Shown here in pieces: positions 36,511 through 47,995 of a DNA stretch of 64,000 nt. Each line of letters opens with the position of its first letter. Positions within the stretch are counted from its first letter, which is position 1. The stretch is from Hetaerina americana (Eukaryota; Arthropoda; Insecta; Odonata; Calopterygidae): the NCBI GenBank assembly GCA_022747635.1, contig JAKTNV010000011.1, positions 21,317,005 to 21,381,004 of the forward strand, in the 5' to 3' direction. Made by a program: the position numbers and the translations under genes. A model generated the notes under the pieces. It was not told where the DNA came from. It was given only the letters and a program-made list of their open reading frames with translations, and searched no databases.

Positions 36511-36860
36511 TTTACGCGACGTCATTCCTGGCCCATCAATTCGTCTGCGACTTGCGTCAAAGGAAGGACGCCGCGACTCCATTCCGACGCTTTGACGGAC
36601 CATTGCAAAATGGCAATCAACACGTCGTTGGAGGTCAGACGATGATCGAGACGTATGGTCTGTCGGCTCCACCACCACCTTTACTCGATTTTCTCCCCCC
36701 TCCCTCCCGAACACCCTCGGATGCGCCCTCGAATGAAAGATCGATCAAGAAAGGGATGCTGGACTCCCACGCTGGGGTGGGGGGAGGGAGGAGTATTTTA
36801 TGTCCCGCCATCAAAAGGGTAGGGACGACGTGAACGATGCGCGAAGTGGGTAATGGGAGA
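36511..36860. other. CpG-rich, G+C-rich patch
   Basis: CpG is frequent (GACGCCGCGACTCCATTCCGACG near 36569). A 138-codon open frame on the + strand (36417-36833) crosses it, proline-rich in its second half, with no family resemblance. The patch ends in GGGGTGGGGGGAGGGAGGAG (36773-36792). Confidence 0.4.
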
Positions 36861-36899
36861 AATTACACCAAAGTGACGGAAGCAAAAGGGGCGTGGCAC

Positions 36900-37010
36900 T
36901 CCGTTTGTATAGCTCGCGGGGCTACTGACCGAAGGGTTTTGAGTTCGATTGCTGGGTTATGCCTATGAAAACCTTTTAGCTCGATAATGTTATTTTCCAG
37001 ATATTAGATG
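36900..37010 (+). mobile_element. Possible tRNA-derived SINE
   Basis: GGGGCTACTGACCGAAGGGTTTTGAGTTCGATTGC (36918-36952 in part) resembles the anticodon/T-arm part of the 25.7 kb SINE (CTACTGACCGGGGGGTC, GGTTCGATTCC). No clear A box and no matching body. Confidence 0.45.
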
Positions 37011-38098
37011 CTCCCGTGAAAGCACATATGGAATATTCCGGTTCATAGCTGCTGTTGGTTGATAAAGAAAAGGGATAGTATGAGAATTCGGACCCATTCG
37101 CAAGTCGCTAAGTAAGGTTCAGTTTAGGGAGCAACTCAGTGAAAATGTTTCATGCCTCGCAAGTTTGGCGATAAACTAAGTTCTAATGTTTACGGTTATA
37201 TTCCGCAAAGATGGATTCCTTACGACGCAGCATCTTCCAGCGATGGTGATGTGAAATTCCAACGAAAATACAGTTGTGAAAAAGTAATGAGGAACTTACA
37301 GAGTAATGCCAAAATTTCAAAATCGCTATGCGTTTTGCATAACGCTAGAACAGCAATGCGTGTCCCGAGGGAATATTTTGGAAACATATTGCGTGATTCC
37401 GGCTGGAAAAGCAATTCCCAAATGTTTGATGGTATGAGTCAATTCACTCTTTATTGAAGTCGCAATATACCGGACACTAATCTAGAGAAAAACCAGGCTT
37501 TAATTCCCACGCCCTACCGGATGGGCCGTAATACACAATTATTTCAAGCCTTATCATTTTCCTTCTTTTGTCCTTAATTAATTTTTACCTCCGTTTGTCG
37601 TGACTTAGAGGATATCTTTGGCAATACTTTTAGACAACAGAGGTCAAACACAGAACAATGATAAATTGATGAGTTTATTTAAGGTTCAGGCATATCGCAT
37701 GTTGAGATGAAAAATGTATTAAAGGATGTGATTTCAAATAAGGTAGTGTGAACTGATATCAAACCCGAAGGAATTATTTATCGGTTTTTGGAAGAGTGAA
37801 GCGTCCTGATGGACTATTTTGTATAAGTGGGAATGAGAAGGGTGAATGGCAGTGCCACGTTGTTTCATGTTAAGTGTGGCATATAAATACAGCTGTGATT
37901 TATTCGAGTCCATCTTATACCTAACTAAAATATTAACTGTAACACCTTCGTTATTTGAATGCACAAATATTTCAATGTTGTTTCATGTTTAATGAATGCA
38001 ATTTTAGCAATTTAGTCCTTAAGAGGACAAAAACAAAAAAAATAGTACCAGAGACAGTCAAATGAAAACCGAATACCCTATATAAAACACAGTCCGCT
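37011..38098. other. Unassigned DNA
   Basis: No supported feature. A 101-codon open frame (37152-37457, +) has no family resemblance. Confidence 0.35.
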
Positions 38099-38119
38099 AA
38101 AAGCTAGACGCTAGCTTTT
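38099..38119. other. Short perfect hairpin
   Basis: AAAAGCTAG-ACG-CTAGCTTTT: a 9-bp perfect stem with a 3-base loop. No context suggests a function. Confidence 0.6.
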
Positions 38120-38809
38120 TACGTATCGATACTGCTATTTCTGTGGTAGGAGAACTTCATTACCAACAACTAACGAGCGTACGTAGTTATTGGGTTATAT
38201 ATCTTAGTTGATGCGCGGACTGGTTGTTGTAACGGTTGGTCGATTTTCAATTGACTTCCCTTAATACATTTTGCTCTGATTATTTAATGCGTAAAGACTT
38301 TTAAGTAAAATATAAACAAAAAAACCCAGCGCATGGAAAGAGAAGTAAAACTCATAACTCATACATTAATTGGTCCAATTAATACGATTGATAGTATCTA
38401 GATACATGTAGAGTATATAGACTGACAATCAAAAATACATGTATAGCCCTAGGAAATAATTAAAAAAATACTCTTATAAATGTGCCACATACATAAAGAG
38501 TGATCTTAAAAATTATGTATTTATCTACAATGTAATGAAGAATTTTAATCCATGTGGATAATTTTATATGAATTGGAAGATGAGGAAGATTTAAATGAGA
38601 CGGTATGGAGTTTTAATTTGGAGGCAGCATTAATGAACACATATGAATTCCTCTAACTCACCTGAAAACGAACATATGTGTACCGAAAACATCACCCTCT
38701 TTACTATTTGTCTGATCTGGTGGTATAGATTATTTTAAGCAATACTTACTTCAGTTGCTGATATCAGTGCTGAAATAAGGGTGCCTAGCAGACTTGGTGC
38801 TAATCCTCG
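38120..38809. other. AT-rich DNA, no gene seen
   Basis: No supported feature. Confidence 0.4.
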
Positions 38810-38915
38810 AATAGTAATGTTGGATGAGACAAAAGGAAAAAGAAAATATGAGGGATTGGAGTATGACTTTAGGTAGTGTAGATTGTCATGTTAAGCCATG
38901 CTTAGAAACGTCACA
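38810..38915 (+). mobile_element. RTE-like LINE 3' terminus, decayed
   Basis: Encodes a MLDETKGKRKYEGLEYDFR-like stretch near 38819-38874, matching MLDGMKGGRKYSELKRDLM. It is followed by a stop and a diverged version of the 3' UTR. Confidence 0.75.
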
Positions 38916-39735
38916 GTGATTAATCTTTATATCCATTTAAAACCTATATTTAACGGTAGATAATTTAGCAATTTGAAATTCACGTTGATTGCTAATGTTG
39001 TGTTATTTACCGATATAAATCTATCTAGATATTATTTTAAAAGGGATTATTGCTATTACTGGCAAAATATATTCTTGATAATGACGTAGAAATATCAAGT
39101 ATTTTCTTTTGGGAATTAATGGTTAATTTGTCACAGGTAGGTTGTCGTCGAGTTTTCTCATGACCAGTCGTAATGAAATCGGACAAAACGCATTAGACCT
39201 CTTCTCTTTCAAATTCAAACAATTCGTCGTATGAATTGATGTGAAAAGTAAAACATTTCAATCAATTGCTTAGTTAGATTTAGAAGCTACAGTAAACAAC
39301 AACGCACTTAAGTAATATTCAGTGTGAATAGTTGAGGATGGGGAGTTTAGTTTAATCGTTGAAACTATATGAGAGTATATGGAAATTAAACACTCAAGGT
39401 ATATGGCCAGAGTGAAGATTAAATTACTTATGATTGGTTTTTCTACAGGCGCTCTAATGATTTTGAGGACGTTTTCAACGGTTCTCGCGTCGCATCACCA
39501 TGGACTTTTAAATCAATACCATGCGCCTCAAGTGATTTTTGCCCCACAGATTTATCTTTATCAGATCCTCATACGTTCTCACCTCTGCCATGTCATATTT
39601 GTTAAGAACCCTTCCTCTTCTAATATTAAATTTGACCTTCTACATCACGATTTTCAAGGAACATCACTACAACTCAACATCTCCTGTGTTTTCATTAAAC
39701 GAAGATCATAATGTATATTTCCACTATTCTTTATT
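38916..39735. other. AT-rich DNA, no gene seen
   Basis: No supported feature. Confidence 0.4.
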
Positions 39736-39775
39736 TACGTACAACTAGTTTCAACGCTGAATTATCATCAGGTAC
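39720..39775 (-). ncRNA. Hammerhead-like remnant (Penelope-type)
   Basis: On the - strand there is an exact CTGATGA (39771-39765), a 12-base insert, then GAAAC (39752-39748) and GTTGTACGTAAATAAAG. Both conserved core boxes of a hammerhead are intact, but the sequence between them pairs poorly, so the stem has decayed or was very short. The downstream part resembles the arms of the foldback at 44.8 kb (AAACT-GTCGTGAATAAA). Relic of a Penelope-like end is my preferred reading. Confidence 0.45.
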
Positions 39776-40116
39776 AAATTAATCAAGTCCTGGTCCATTT
39801 ATATACCATTCATGAGGGAGAGGGGGGGTGGGTGATTAATTCAATACAAATCTCGTGTGTTTTCTTTTTTCTTTGTCAAAATGTCCCACAGCTAGTACTC
39901 TCTTACATAAGCGACTAGGTTTTTTTTAAATTTCCGTTTAGTATATTCTTAATTCATTAGTTGCGTGGTTAAAAATTCTCAAATTTATTTTTCAGTGCAC
40001 TATTGAAAGCAATTATGTACCACACGAACATATATCCCTTGGTGCTTTGTTTCGCCTGGTTCTCGCTTTTCTTTCCAGATTCTCTCCATCATCTGCTAGT
40101 CTCTTCTTGTCGGTTT
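39776..40116. other. Unassigned DNA
   Basis: No supported feature. Confidence 0.4.
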
Positions 40117-40143
40117 TTTATTTATTTATTTATTTATTTATTT
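40117..40143 (-). repeat. (TTTA)n tract: LINE 3' tail
   Basis: Six TTTA units on the + strand, that is (TAAA)n at the 3' end of the - strand LINE that follows. Short-repeat tails are usual for CR1/L2-type LINEs. Confidence 0.8.
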
Positions 40144-40270
40144 GGGATACATTGCTGTTAGGCGATAAGCCGGGTGGCAATGACATGATAAAACAAACAG
40201 TAGTCATTCTTAAAACATATCACAGTGTCATTAAATAGTCGCCATTAAATAGTGTCATTTAACAATCCCA

Positions 40271-41302
40271 TCATGAATACCTTTTGCATTCACGCCTAAA
40301 TGATTTAATGCTTTTGGGTAAGGGCTTAAAGAGTTCATCAGGCAGCTGGTTCCACTCTTTGATTCCCATATTTAGGAACGAAAACTTGGCGGTGTTTGTC
40401 CTTTGGGGCATGTATTTGATTTTAAGCGGGTGATCATTCCTGCCGAGATAACATGGCTTATTTACACTCTCGTTCAGTTCTTTCCAGCCTCCGTCAGCTT
40501 TCAATATTTTAAAAATGGCACACAGTCTATTCAGCTTCCGTCTGTTCTTTAGTGACCCCCATCCTAGTGAGCCTAGCATGTCACTTACACTGTCGGTCTG
40601 CCTATGTCGCCCTAAAACGTACCTGGCAGCCTTCCTTTGCACTGCTTCTAATTTTTTCACATGCCCTATTTCAAAGGGATCCCATACTGTGGTCGCATAT
40701 TCGACAATAGGCCTTACAATTGTTTTGTAGGCCAATTCTTTAGTTGATTTAGTGCTTCCTTTGAGGCTCCGCATGACCCAGTGGAGCGATTTAAAGGCCT
40801 TGCCTACCACATAATCTGTGTGAAGTCCCCACCCTAAGTCTTTACTTAGGTGTACCCCTAGATATTTACAATTATCTTTTGTTACAATCGTTTCTCCCAT
40901 TATTTTATATACCCTTCCCTCACCTGCCTTCCTTTTGGAGAATGAGATGTGGATAGTTTTTGCAATGTTTATCTCCATTTTGTTGATTTTGATCCAATTA
41001 GCCACGTTATCTATGTCACCCTGCAGAACGTCGCGATCACTGCTGCTGCTGATTTCCCTATAGAGTATACAGTCATCAGCGAACAATCGTATTTTGGAAT
41101 TGACACATTCCGCAAGGTCATTCACGTAACAAAGAAACAGAGGAGGACCAAGCACGCTACCCTGAGGTACTCCGGATGTGACGCGGGTTTCTTCTGAGAT
41201 TTTGTGCCCAACACGAACCTGCTGGGTTCTATCTTGTAGGAAGGCCTTCGTCCATAGTAGTACTCTTTTATCAATATTTAGTTTTCCAATTTTATCTAAC
41301 AA
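40271..41302 (-). pseudogene. CR1/L2-like LINE reverse transcriptase, 5'-truncated ORF
   Basis: A 343-codon uninterrupted frame. The RT catalytic core is visible: SGVPQGSVLGP (residues 43-53) and the FADD active-site box (74-77), followed by CKYLGVHLSKDLGW (thumb region) and a C-terminal part with VRPIVEYATTVWDP, KKLEAVQRKAARYVLG and LGWGSLKNRRKLNRL. These are characteristic of CR1/L2/jockey-group polymerases, which copy element RNA into DNA at a nicked target. The ORF is intact only because the truncation removed the rest: no endonuclease domain and no proper start. The frame actually continues 5' to about 41395. It cannot mobilise itself. Confidence 0.9.
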
Positions 41303-41363
41303 TCTGTCATGGGGAACCCTGTCGAAGGCTTTTGAGAAGTCGAGTATAACTGCATCTATTTCT

Positions 41364-41425
41364 TTACCTTTGTCTAAGCAGTTACCTTTGTCTAAGCAGT
41401 CGTTTGCAGCAGTCGTTTGCAGCAG
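41364..41425. repeat. Two adjacent short tandem duplications
   Basis: TTACCTTTGTCTAAGCAG occurs twice (41364-41381, 41382-41399). It is followed at once by TCGTTTGCAGCAG twice (41400-41412, 41413-41425). Both are perfect, which suggests recent repair or replication slippage at the broken 5' end of the LINE. Confidence 0.9.
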
Positions 41426-42540
41426 GTTTGCCGTCTTCCTTCTCTGAGATCATCGATCATTTCTGTTTTCCTTCCTTCACTTTGTCTTCCTGCATTTCTC
41501 ATAAAAGAGAGTCCTTATTCTCTATATGTTTAATACTTGATGTTTTCTGCTCATGTTGAGTGGTGAAACGTACATCAGCTGTCTTTATTCCCAGCTCTAC
41601 TAAAAACCTCTTCTATTTCTTCATTTAATAATTTCATTAAAAAAATATTTTTATAACCATTCTTAAATTAAAACACGCTTTTTTATTAAATTTTAGTGAT
41701 CACGAGGTTTTGCTATATTCGAACAGACGAAAGACATCCAACGAAGAACTTTGTAAAATTCTTTTTTTTACGTCATTTCTAACTTCATGTTGAGAAGTTA
41801 GAAATATCAGTTCACTTCATGGCCAACATTCTGAAGTCTAGGTCAAGCTCCATTCTTCCAGAGGTGTTCAATAGAACTGATAATATTTTATACTAGCATT
41901 ATTTACTATACACATATGTATTTTTGTGTTATATTATTAGCTCAGTGCTATCGGTATATGCGATATTAATGTCTGGATAGTCATATTTAAATTGAGGGAT
42001 TTCATTTGCAAATAAAACAAAAAAAATTAATTTAATCAATATTGGAGAATTATTTTTATCATCCCTTTATCGTTATGAAATCCATATTCAATTCTCTTAT
42101 ATTTTTTATTATATGAACGTTAAATTTTTTTCTACTCTAAAGTATACGCATTTAAAACGGATAAAATGACAAAAATGACAAATGGAATAGCATTAAATAA
42201 ATTTGGAAAAAAATAATGTTACGAGACAATTGATGTGTGTTTTTTCCGTGAATTTTAAGCTTTGTATTTAAACTAAAATGTAATATCTCTTTGATGTGAT
42301 TGCTGTTTAGTCCATGTATCTTTAAATTTAATAGTTATTGAAAAGAATTTATTTTATCCATTTTTGAATTAAAAAATGTCGTTCAAGCTGTTTAGTGTTT
42401 GTAATGCAAAATTTACATAGATTCTACAAAATTATTTTCCATCGGTATTTTATAATTCTAGACGTGTATCAACTGTTTTTAACAGTTTTATGGAGTGAAA
42501 AATAGTCCATGACTCGTCTCAATGATTACAAATTACAATT
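41426..42540. other. AT-rich DNA, no gene seen
   Basis: No supported feature. Confidence 0.4.
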
Positions 42541-43370
42541 CGTATGAGATTTAATTGTATTCCACGAGAGACGTAACGGTCGAATTCCCTCGTGATAAAT
42601 CGCGATGAAATTGGAAGCGACCCTAGAAATGTACTGGAACGAAAAGAAAAACCTCGTCTGGCTCCTTACAATAATGCTTCACGCGAATTTATATTCGTGC
42701 AGGAGTGAAACCATTTTAATTAGCCAGTTGGAGCAAAGAGGGAAGGGAAAAACGAAGCTGAACGCCCCTGAGACCGTTGAAAAACACATTAGGGAAGAAT
42801 GCTGTCCGTATATGTCCGTACTCTATTAGGATTTGAGGGAAGAAGCTCGCAACCTTTACTCATCCTAAGACGCTTTTTGCTACGGAGTGACTCCACAGTA
42901 ATACGCCTGCATTCTCTTAACCGCAAAACCGTCCGAGTCTTGGCGGAGATAAGAATGCAGTCTGCACCCACGAGGTTTGCTTTCTATAAAAAGGGTTTCT
43001 TATCTCCACATTGTACCGGGTAGGCGTTTTGTTTCAGCTCTGTATCAAGAAGTTACTCGCTGACTCCCATTCGTCGTCGTTCCCATGGATGCAGTGAATG
43101 CAGACAAACAGATGCTAATTACGAGAGTCACGGGTGTATTTTTAAAGAAGGAGAAAGGGGGAGTATGGAAGTGCATGAATAACTCGGAGTGGGCGTTGGG
43201 AAACAAATTGAGTCTCCACGGTATCCCACGGGACTTGGTCTTTATGGGAAACGCTATCTCCGGCATGGAAGGGCTTCTTCCCCTTTTGCACCTAGACGTG
43301 GTAAACGCACAGAAGGGATTTCCTCCCTTACAAAAGGTTGAATTCTGCAATGCAAAATAATTAGGCCACC
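42541..43370. other. CpG-containing DNA of mixed composition
   Basis: Moderately G+C-richer than its flanks. Open frames of 91 and 111 codons overlap on opposite strands (43085-43360 and 43045-43380) without family resemblance. Confidence 0.35.
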
Positions 43371-44500
43371 AAAACCGCAAGGAATAATGATATCCTCCTC
43401 GGAGTCCTCCACACTAAGGGCTGCCAAGCAGGGTGTAATCCTACCATGTCGACCTGGCATCTTAGTTAATACGTTATCCCAATACCAACGAGCTATATGT
43501 TCCTAATGAAATAAAAGAGGACTTCACTAAATGAAATTCTTTGAAAACTTTTACTGACGTACTATTGTGGCATTTCGGATAGAATAGCTGAAGGATTTCA
43601 AATAAAGTGATTTGTGGCAATGCATTTTTTTCTTTAGATGTAATGGAATATTTGTGACAAAAGGCGTTCATACAGTATATCTTGCCCATTTCTTCATTTG
43701 GTGAAGGCATTAACTGAAGAAGCAACTGAAAATGTTACAATGCATGTGGATCTGTATTTTACGTTGTTTTTTCATTAGGTCATACCAGTGTAAATAAATC
43801 ATTGTAATGATTATCACTTTTTGAGAGTTTCCATATCTATATCAGTTTTATATGCATATATATGTAAATATATATAATTGAGCTTTAGACAACATAGAAA
43901 TAAAATAACAGGCTCTAGATTTCGCTTACATAAAGTAGCCTGCAGTTTTTTTCAAACAAGTTGTGTATTTTATCACCAGATTTATCTGAAGCGAGATCCT
44001 GGGGATTTACGAGTATTTTGTGGTTCGTGATTATAAACTTAAACAAAGATTTAATCCCACAAGCGTGTAGTTCTAATTGTCTTACATGTTTTTAACGGGT
44101 ACCCCTTCCCCTCAAATTTTAATCTAGTGAAAATATTTGTCTACTAGGCTTCAACAGTCTTGAAATATCCTCTTGCTGTTTGCGAATAAGAATTTATGTT
44201 TATTTTTAGTGTGCGTGCATCTTCTACTATTTGCTTCAATTTATGTAAAATGAAACCTTGGTTTTTATGTTAAGGAAGAAATAGGGACTTTCTTTGCGAT
44301 TAATTAAGATTCATGGTCTAGCATAAATATTTGAATATTACCTAAATTAAGTGTATGAAAATCGTGAAATGGTAATATCAGACTAGAAATAAATGCAGGG
44401 CAAGGACGGGTTACCTCTTAATATTAACTAAATCTACACCTTCCTATGCACACCCCCGTGCACCAACCCTTTTACCCATAATGGATGCGATTGAGTTTGG
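43371..44500. other. AT-rich DNA, no gene seen
   Basis: No supported feature. Confidence 0.4.
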
Positions 44501-44504
44501 AAAA

Positions 44505-44580
44505 CAATTAGAATGTTGAACGGAATGAAAGGAGGAAGAATGTTTGCGGAATTGAAAAACAGGTGGAGTGTTAGTTTTTA
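44505..44580 (+). mobile_element. Small RTE-like LINE fragment
   Basis: ATGTTGAACGGAATGAAAGG followed by AGGAAGAATGTTTGCGGAAT and TGAAAAACAGG gives MLNGMKGGRMFAELKNR. This matches MLDGMKGGRKYSELKRD of the full-length element. Only about 25 codons are retained. Confidence 0.75.
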
Positions 44581-44823
44581 CCTTGATAGGCGAGACTTAT
44601 AAACGTAAGAGGGTACAATACATATAGTCCATATAAATAAAGAGTATTAACAATGCAGACTACAAACAACAATTAGCTATATACACAGGGGGTTAAAGTA
44701 CATTGAAACAGTAAATTAATATTAATCCAAGAATGTAAGATGCGCGTTTAAAATATTTAGATGAAATGTGAACCTTTAAAATCTTATCACAAAACGCAAA
44801 TGAGCGTGTTTTATAATAGCAGA

Positions 44824-45012
44824 GATGAAGGCTACTTCAGTTCCACTAAATAAAAATTTATTCACGACCAGTTTATATGCACTGCATCATTTTTAAGTGT
44901 TACTATTGCATAATTTTTGATTTAAGCTCTATATACTAAAAAATGATGTTGTGCATCGTAACTGATCGTGAATAAATTTTTATTTAGTCGAAGATTGTAT
45001 TAGTCTTCATTT
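44824..45012. mobile_element. Foldback element with two decayed hammerhead-like cores
   Basis: Arms 44845-44899 and 44934-44988 are inverted copies (47 of 55 positions match; the outer 23 are perfect, ending ...TTTTTATTTAGT). The similarity continues outward imperfectly (GATGAAGGCTA / TAGTCTTCAT). Each arm, read towards its outer end, has an ATGATG box, a short GCA/TGC-type stem and AAACT or TAACT, then GTCGTGAATAAA or ATCGTGAATAAA. That is the order of a hammerhead followed by the sequence seen at 39.75 kb. The loop is about 34 bp. I read it as two Penelope-like ends head to head. Confidence 0.6.
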
Positions 45013-46180
45013 TTGTTGTTATGGAACAGTTCCACCACATCACACCAGCAATTTATATTAGAGTGTGTGTTAGTTTTTAATTGAAATATATTGTAATACT
45101 ATCGAGAAGAGGGGATTAGCCATCTCACGCGTCTATCATATGAGATGATTTTTTCTTGATTGTGTGCATTCAATCGATGCAGCCATCAATAACCATCCCA
45201 CCAATTTTATTCCAAGTACTTTTTTATTTCCTACTTCCTCTAAGATATCAGAATAACTGCAGATGTATTCTAAAAGGGGAAAGAGATTTTTAAAAAAAAT
45301 CTATGCAGACTAGAAAGTTACCACTGTTTTATCCAACACATATATTACTGCAATTTATTCCCACTATATAATCCTCACACAGTGAATGTAGCGGTTGGTA
45401 ACAATACCTCCATTACTTGAAAATAAATTACAAAGAAATATTTAATTTAGGACATCGTATGCGTAGTATAAAATCAATCCTTACAACACACCCCAGCAGT
45501 GACTTTTAGGGTACAATGCAAATGCTACATTTCATCGTTGAGCGTAACTTGGTGCATATTCGGAGGGTGAAAATATAAATACGATATTGTATGTCGTCGT
45601 TATAAAGATGATTTGTAAAGATTAAAAAAAAAATACTCCTCACCCAGTTTGGGATGACACAAGTTCTACAAAAGTAGCCTAACATTAATGGTTCAGATAT
45701 GTATACTTAACGGCATATCACAAGGGTTGTTTGGCTAAAATTTAACTCTGATACTTTAAGCAAAACACTTGAAAAATATTTTATGATATTAATTACAAGG
45801 ATGGAAAAATAATGACTGTTAGAATACTTAGTTTACACTTCAATAAGATTTTTTTTAAATTTTCAAAAATATGCCGAAAAACTCTTAGGCACAAAAAAAA
45901 CCAACGGTCGTAATTTGAATTTTGGTATTGGCATAGCTGTTTGATGATGCGCCATGCATTCCTTCACCATTTTGGGTTAACGCGTTGCCTGCTGAATTGA
46001 AATCCTTGGGATACCATCCGTGGCAGTGCAGAATCACCGTCACATTCCAATCCTGGAACTGGAGCATGTACATTCTAGCAACATCTTCACATTCCAACTT
46101 ACCGGTCCGCCGCATACTACTGTTAATTAGTAGTCGATATCTCTCCATTACTGTGGTTCACATCTAAAAGACGCGGATGG
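45013..46180. other. AT-rich DNA, no gene seen
   Basis: No supported feature. Confidence 0.4.
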
Positions 46181-46389
46181 TGAACTCGGATCAATGCGAC
46201 GGAAGGTTTCCGCAACAACAGATATCTTTCTCACTTGTGCCATCACGCGTGTACGTACGCCGGTTTGGGAATGCTCACGGCTTGGTTTCCGCGCAGAATT
46301 ATTCCATTGTTTTTTTATTTGTACTCTATCGAAAATATTATCTCTCACACTAACAGCACACAGCGTGTGAAATTCAAACATTTATGATT

Positions 46390-47250
46390 CCCCCTTTTCC
46401 CCCACCCAGGGGTTCGTGAGCGGATGGCGGGAGGTGGGGGGGGGGGAAAGAGGGAGGAAAAGGCAATGTGATCCCTCCCCCTCGTAACTCGTGCATTTAT
46501 ACATGAGACGGCGCTTAGTCATGAGCGTGGGAAAACAAACGACGGGATGGAAAGCTACCGAGAGAGAGAGGCGCGAGTTTGGAGGGGTGGGGGGAGGGTG
46601 GAGAAAAATAAGAGATAGGAGGGAGGGGGTGAGGAGGAAGTGTCTGGAGAGTGAAGGGGGGGAGTAAGGAGGGAGAAGTAGGAAAGGAGGAAGAGATATG
46701 GGATTACTTGGTGATAATATAAAACAAAAAAAAATATGATATGAAAGTTTCGAAGAAATAGCTCTGTAGGAGAGAGTTCCTGTGGGGGAAATTTAGCGGG
46801 AGTGAAGCTAGGCGTTGGGGGATGGAAGGGAAAAAGGAGGGTCTCGGGTTTCGCACAAGACAGCGGGGTAAGTAGGAAGGAGAGTATGAGACGCAATGAT
46901 GACGGCGGGAAAGGGAAAAAATGAATGGCTTAAGGACGGGGAAAAATTGAATATTAGCAAAAGCCCGAGGAAGATGGATGGGAAAAGCGGGAGGAAGAGG
47001 GGGAGGGAAGAGGGAAAAAATATTGAGGTGAGAGAGAGGGGATGCGGGAGGAGTTTTTTTTTAGAGTTTTGGGGCAGGAGGAAGGACGGAGGCGTTGTGG
47101 AATAAGGGGTTGGGTAAGGAGACCGATTAGGGGCCAGGAAGTTCGAGGAAAAGAAATTCGTATTCGCGAAAGGATTAGGGGGAAATGATTTGGTTTCCCT
47201 GAAGGGAGTTTGTCGGATTTTAGGCGTAACGTTGGGAGAGAAAAAAATTC
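46390..47250. other. Long purine-rich tract with an 11-base G run
   Basis: About 850 bp in which the + strand is dominated by G and A (for example GAGGGGGTGAGGAGGAAGTG near 46623). A G run lies at 46436-46446. The 113- and 156-codon open frames on the - strand are Pro/Ser/Phe-rich consequences of the pyrimidine strand. Candidate for triplex or quadruplex formation. Confidence 0.7.
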
Positions 47251-47324
47251 TATTGCGTGCTAACATGAAAAAGTACACGTTTTACTTTAGGCTACGTAAT
47301 GGTACGGTAATAGTAAATACTAGG

Positions 47325-47420
47325 AATTGCAATGTATGAGAAACGTTGTTTGGGAGAAATCCATAGGTGACAGGAGAAGTGGATGCAGAAAATTTTGATT
47401 GGATATTAAAATTTGAAGAA
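47325..47420 (+). mobile_element. Decayed RTE-like LINE fragment
   Basis: GCAATGTATGAGAAACGTTG, TTTGGGAGAAATCCATAGGT and GACAGGAGAAGTGGATGCAG parallel the GMVGEERGLLGAI-WRQEKW segment of the intact element, with frame breaks. Confidence 0.55.
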
Positions 47421-47464
47421 AAGCGACACACTTGGATCGAAATGATGTTAATGCTAATGTTGTT

Positions 47465-47650
47465 AATCAATAGGTTATTGTTAATGGCCTCATTTTTCCT
47501 AGGACTCGGGTTCGAATCCTGGATGTAGCAGATTTATTTTTCACTTACACACACCTTCCTTACATTGTGAAGTTATGTGAAGAAAAATTTAACTGGAGTA
47601 CGCCCCCCGTCATATGCGAATTCAAACTGTGAAACCCTGGGTGCCTTAGT
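47465..47650 (+). mobile_element. Possible tRNA-derived SINE
   Basis: A strong B-box match, GGGTTCGAATCCTGG (47508-47522), preceded by a plausible A-box region (GTTATTGTTAATGGCC). The downstream body is not similar to the 25.7 kb family. Confidence 0.5.
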
Positions 47651-47814
47651 TCATTAAATAGTCTAATACCGACGCCGGGTCGCTCTCATTTCCTTCTTCC
47701 ATTCCCCAAATATCATATCCCTACCGAATTACATACCCATCCTTATTGGCGGAAGCCTCATCCTAGTAGCTACTCTTACTGCTGTGGTACAAGAGTAAAT
47801 TTAGTCAAGCGAAC

Positions 47815-47995
47815 GAGGATGATGATAGAAATAGGCATGTTTGAATTGGTTGAAGGGAAGGAGGGAAAATTGGAATTAAATTAAGGCTAATTTTAGTGTT
47901 AGTTTTAGGCTTGTGTTGTGCTAGGTTAAGCGAAGAAATTTCAGTGTAATATTTCTATGTGACCATCAAAAACCTACCTTTAAAAGTAGACTGAA
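47815..47995 (+). mobile_element. RTE-like LINE 3' terminus, decayed
   Basis: Has a RMFELVEGKEGKLELN-like stretch near 47833-47880, corresponding to RIGMLDGMKGGRKYSEL. A 3' UTR-like part includes TTGTGTTGTGCTAGG, and the tail ATCAAAAACCTACCTTT lies at 47967-47983. Confidence 0.65.

Larger units (their letters stand above)
40117..41425 (-). mobile_element. CR1/L2-like LINE, 5'-truncated
   Basis: A - strand element with RT coding sequence, about 150 bp of 3' UTR and a (TAAA)n tail. RT motif A (AVILDFSKAFDRVPHDRLL) is readable in frame upstream of the first ATG, at about 41360-41300. The 5' break coincides with two short tandem duplications (18 bp at 41364-41399 and 13 bp at 41400-41425). The endonuclease and 5' part of the ORF are absent. 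Confidence 0.85.

Noticed and set aside
36417..36833. 138-codon open frame in a G+C-rich patch
   Set aside because: G+C-rich sequence lowers stop frequency; the peptide is proline-rich and unrecognised, and overlapping frames exist on the other strand.
46808..47278. 156-codon open frame on the - strand
   Set aside because: Product of a pyrimidine-rich strand (Pro/Ser/Phe-rich), without any motif.
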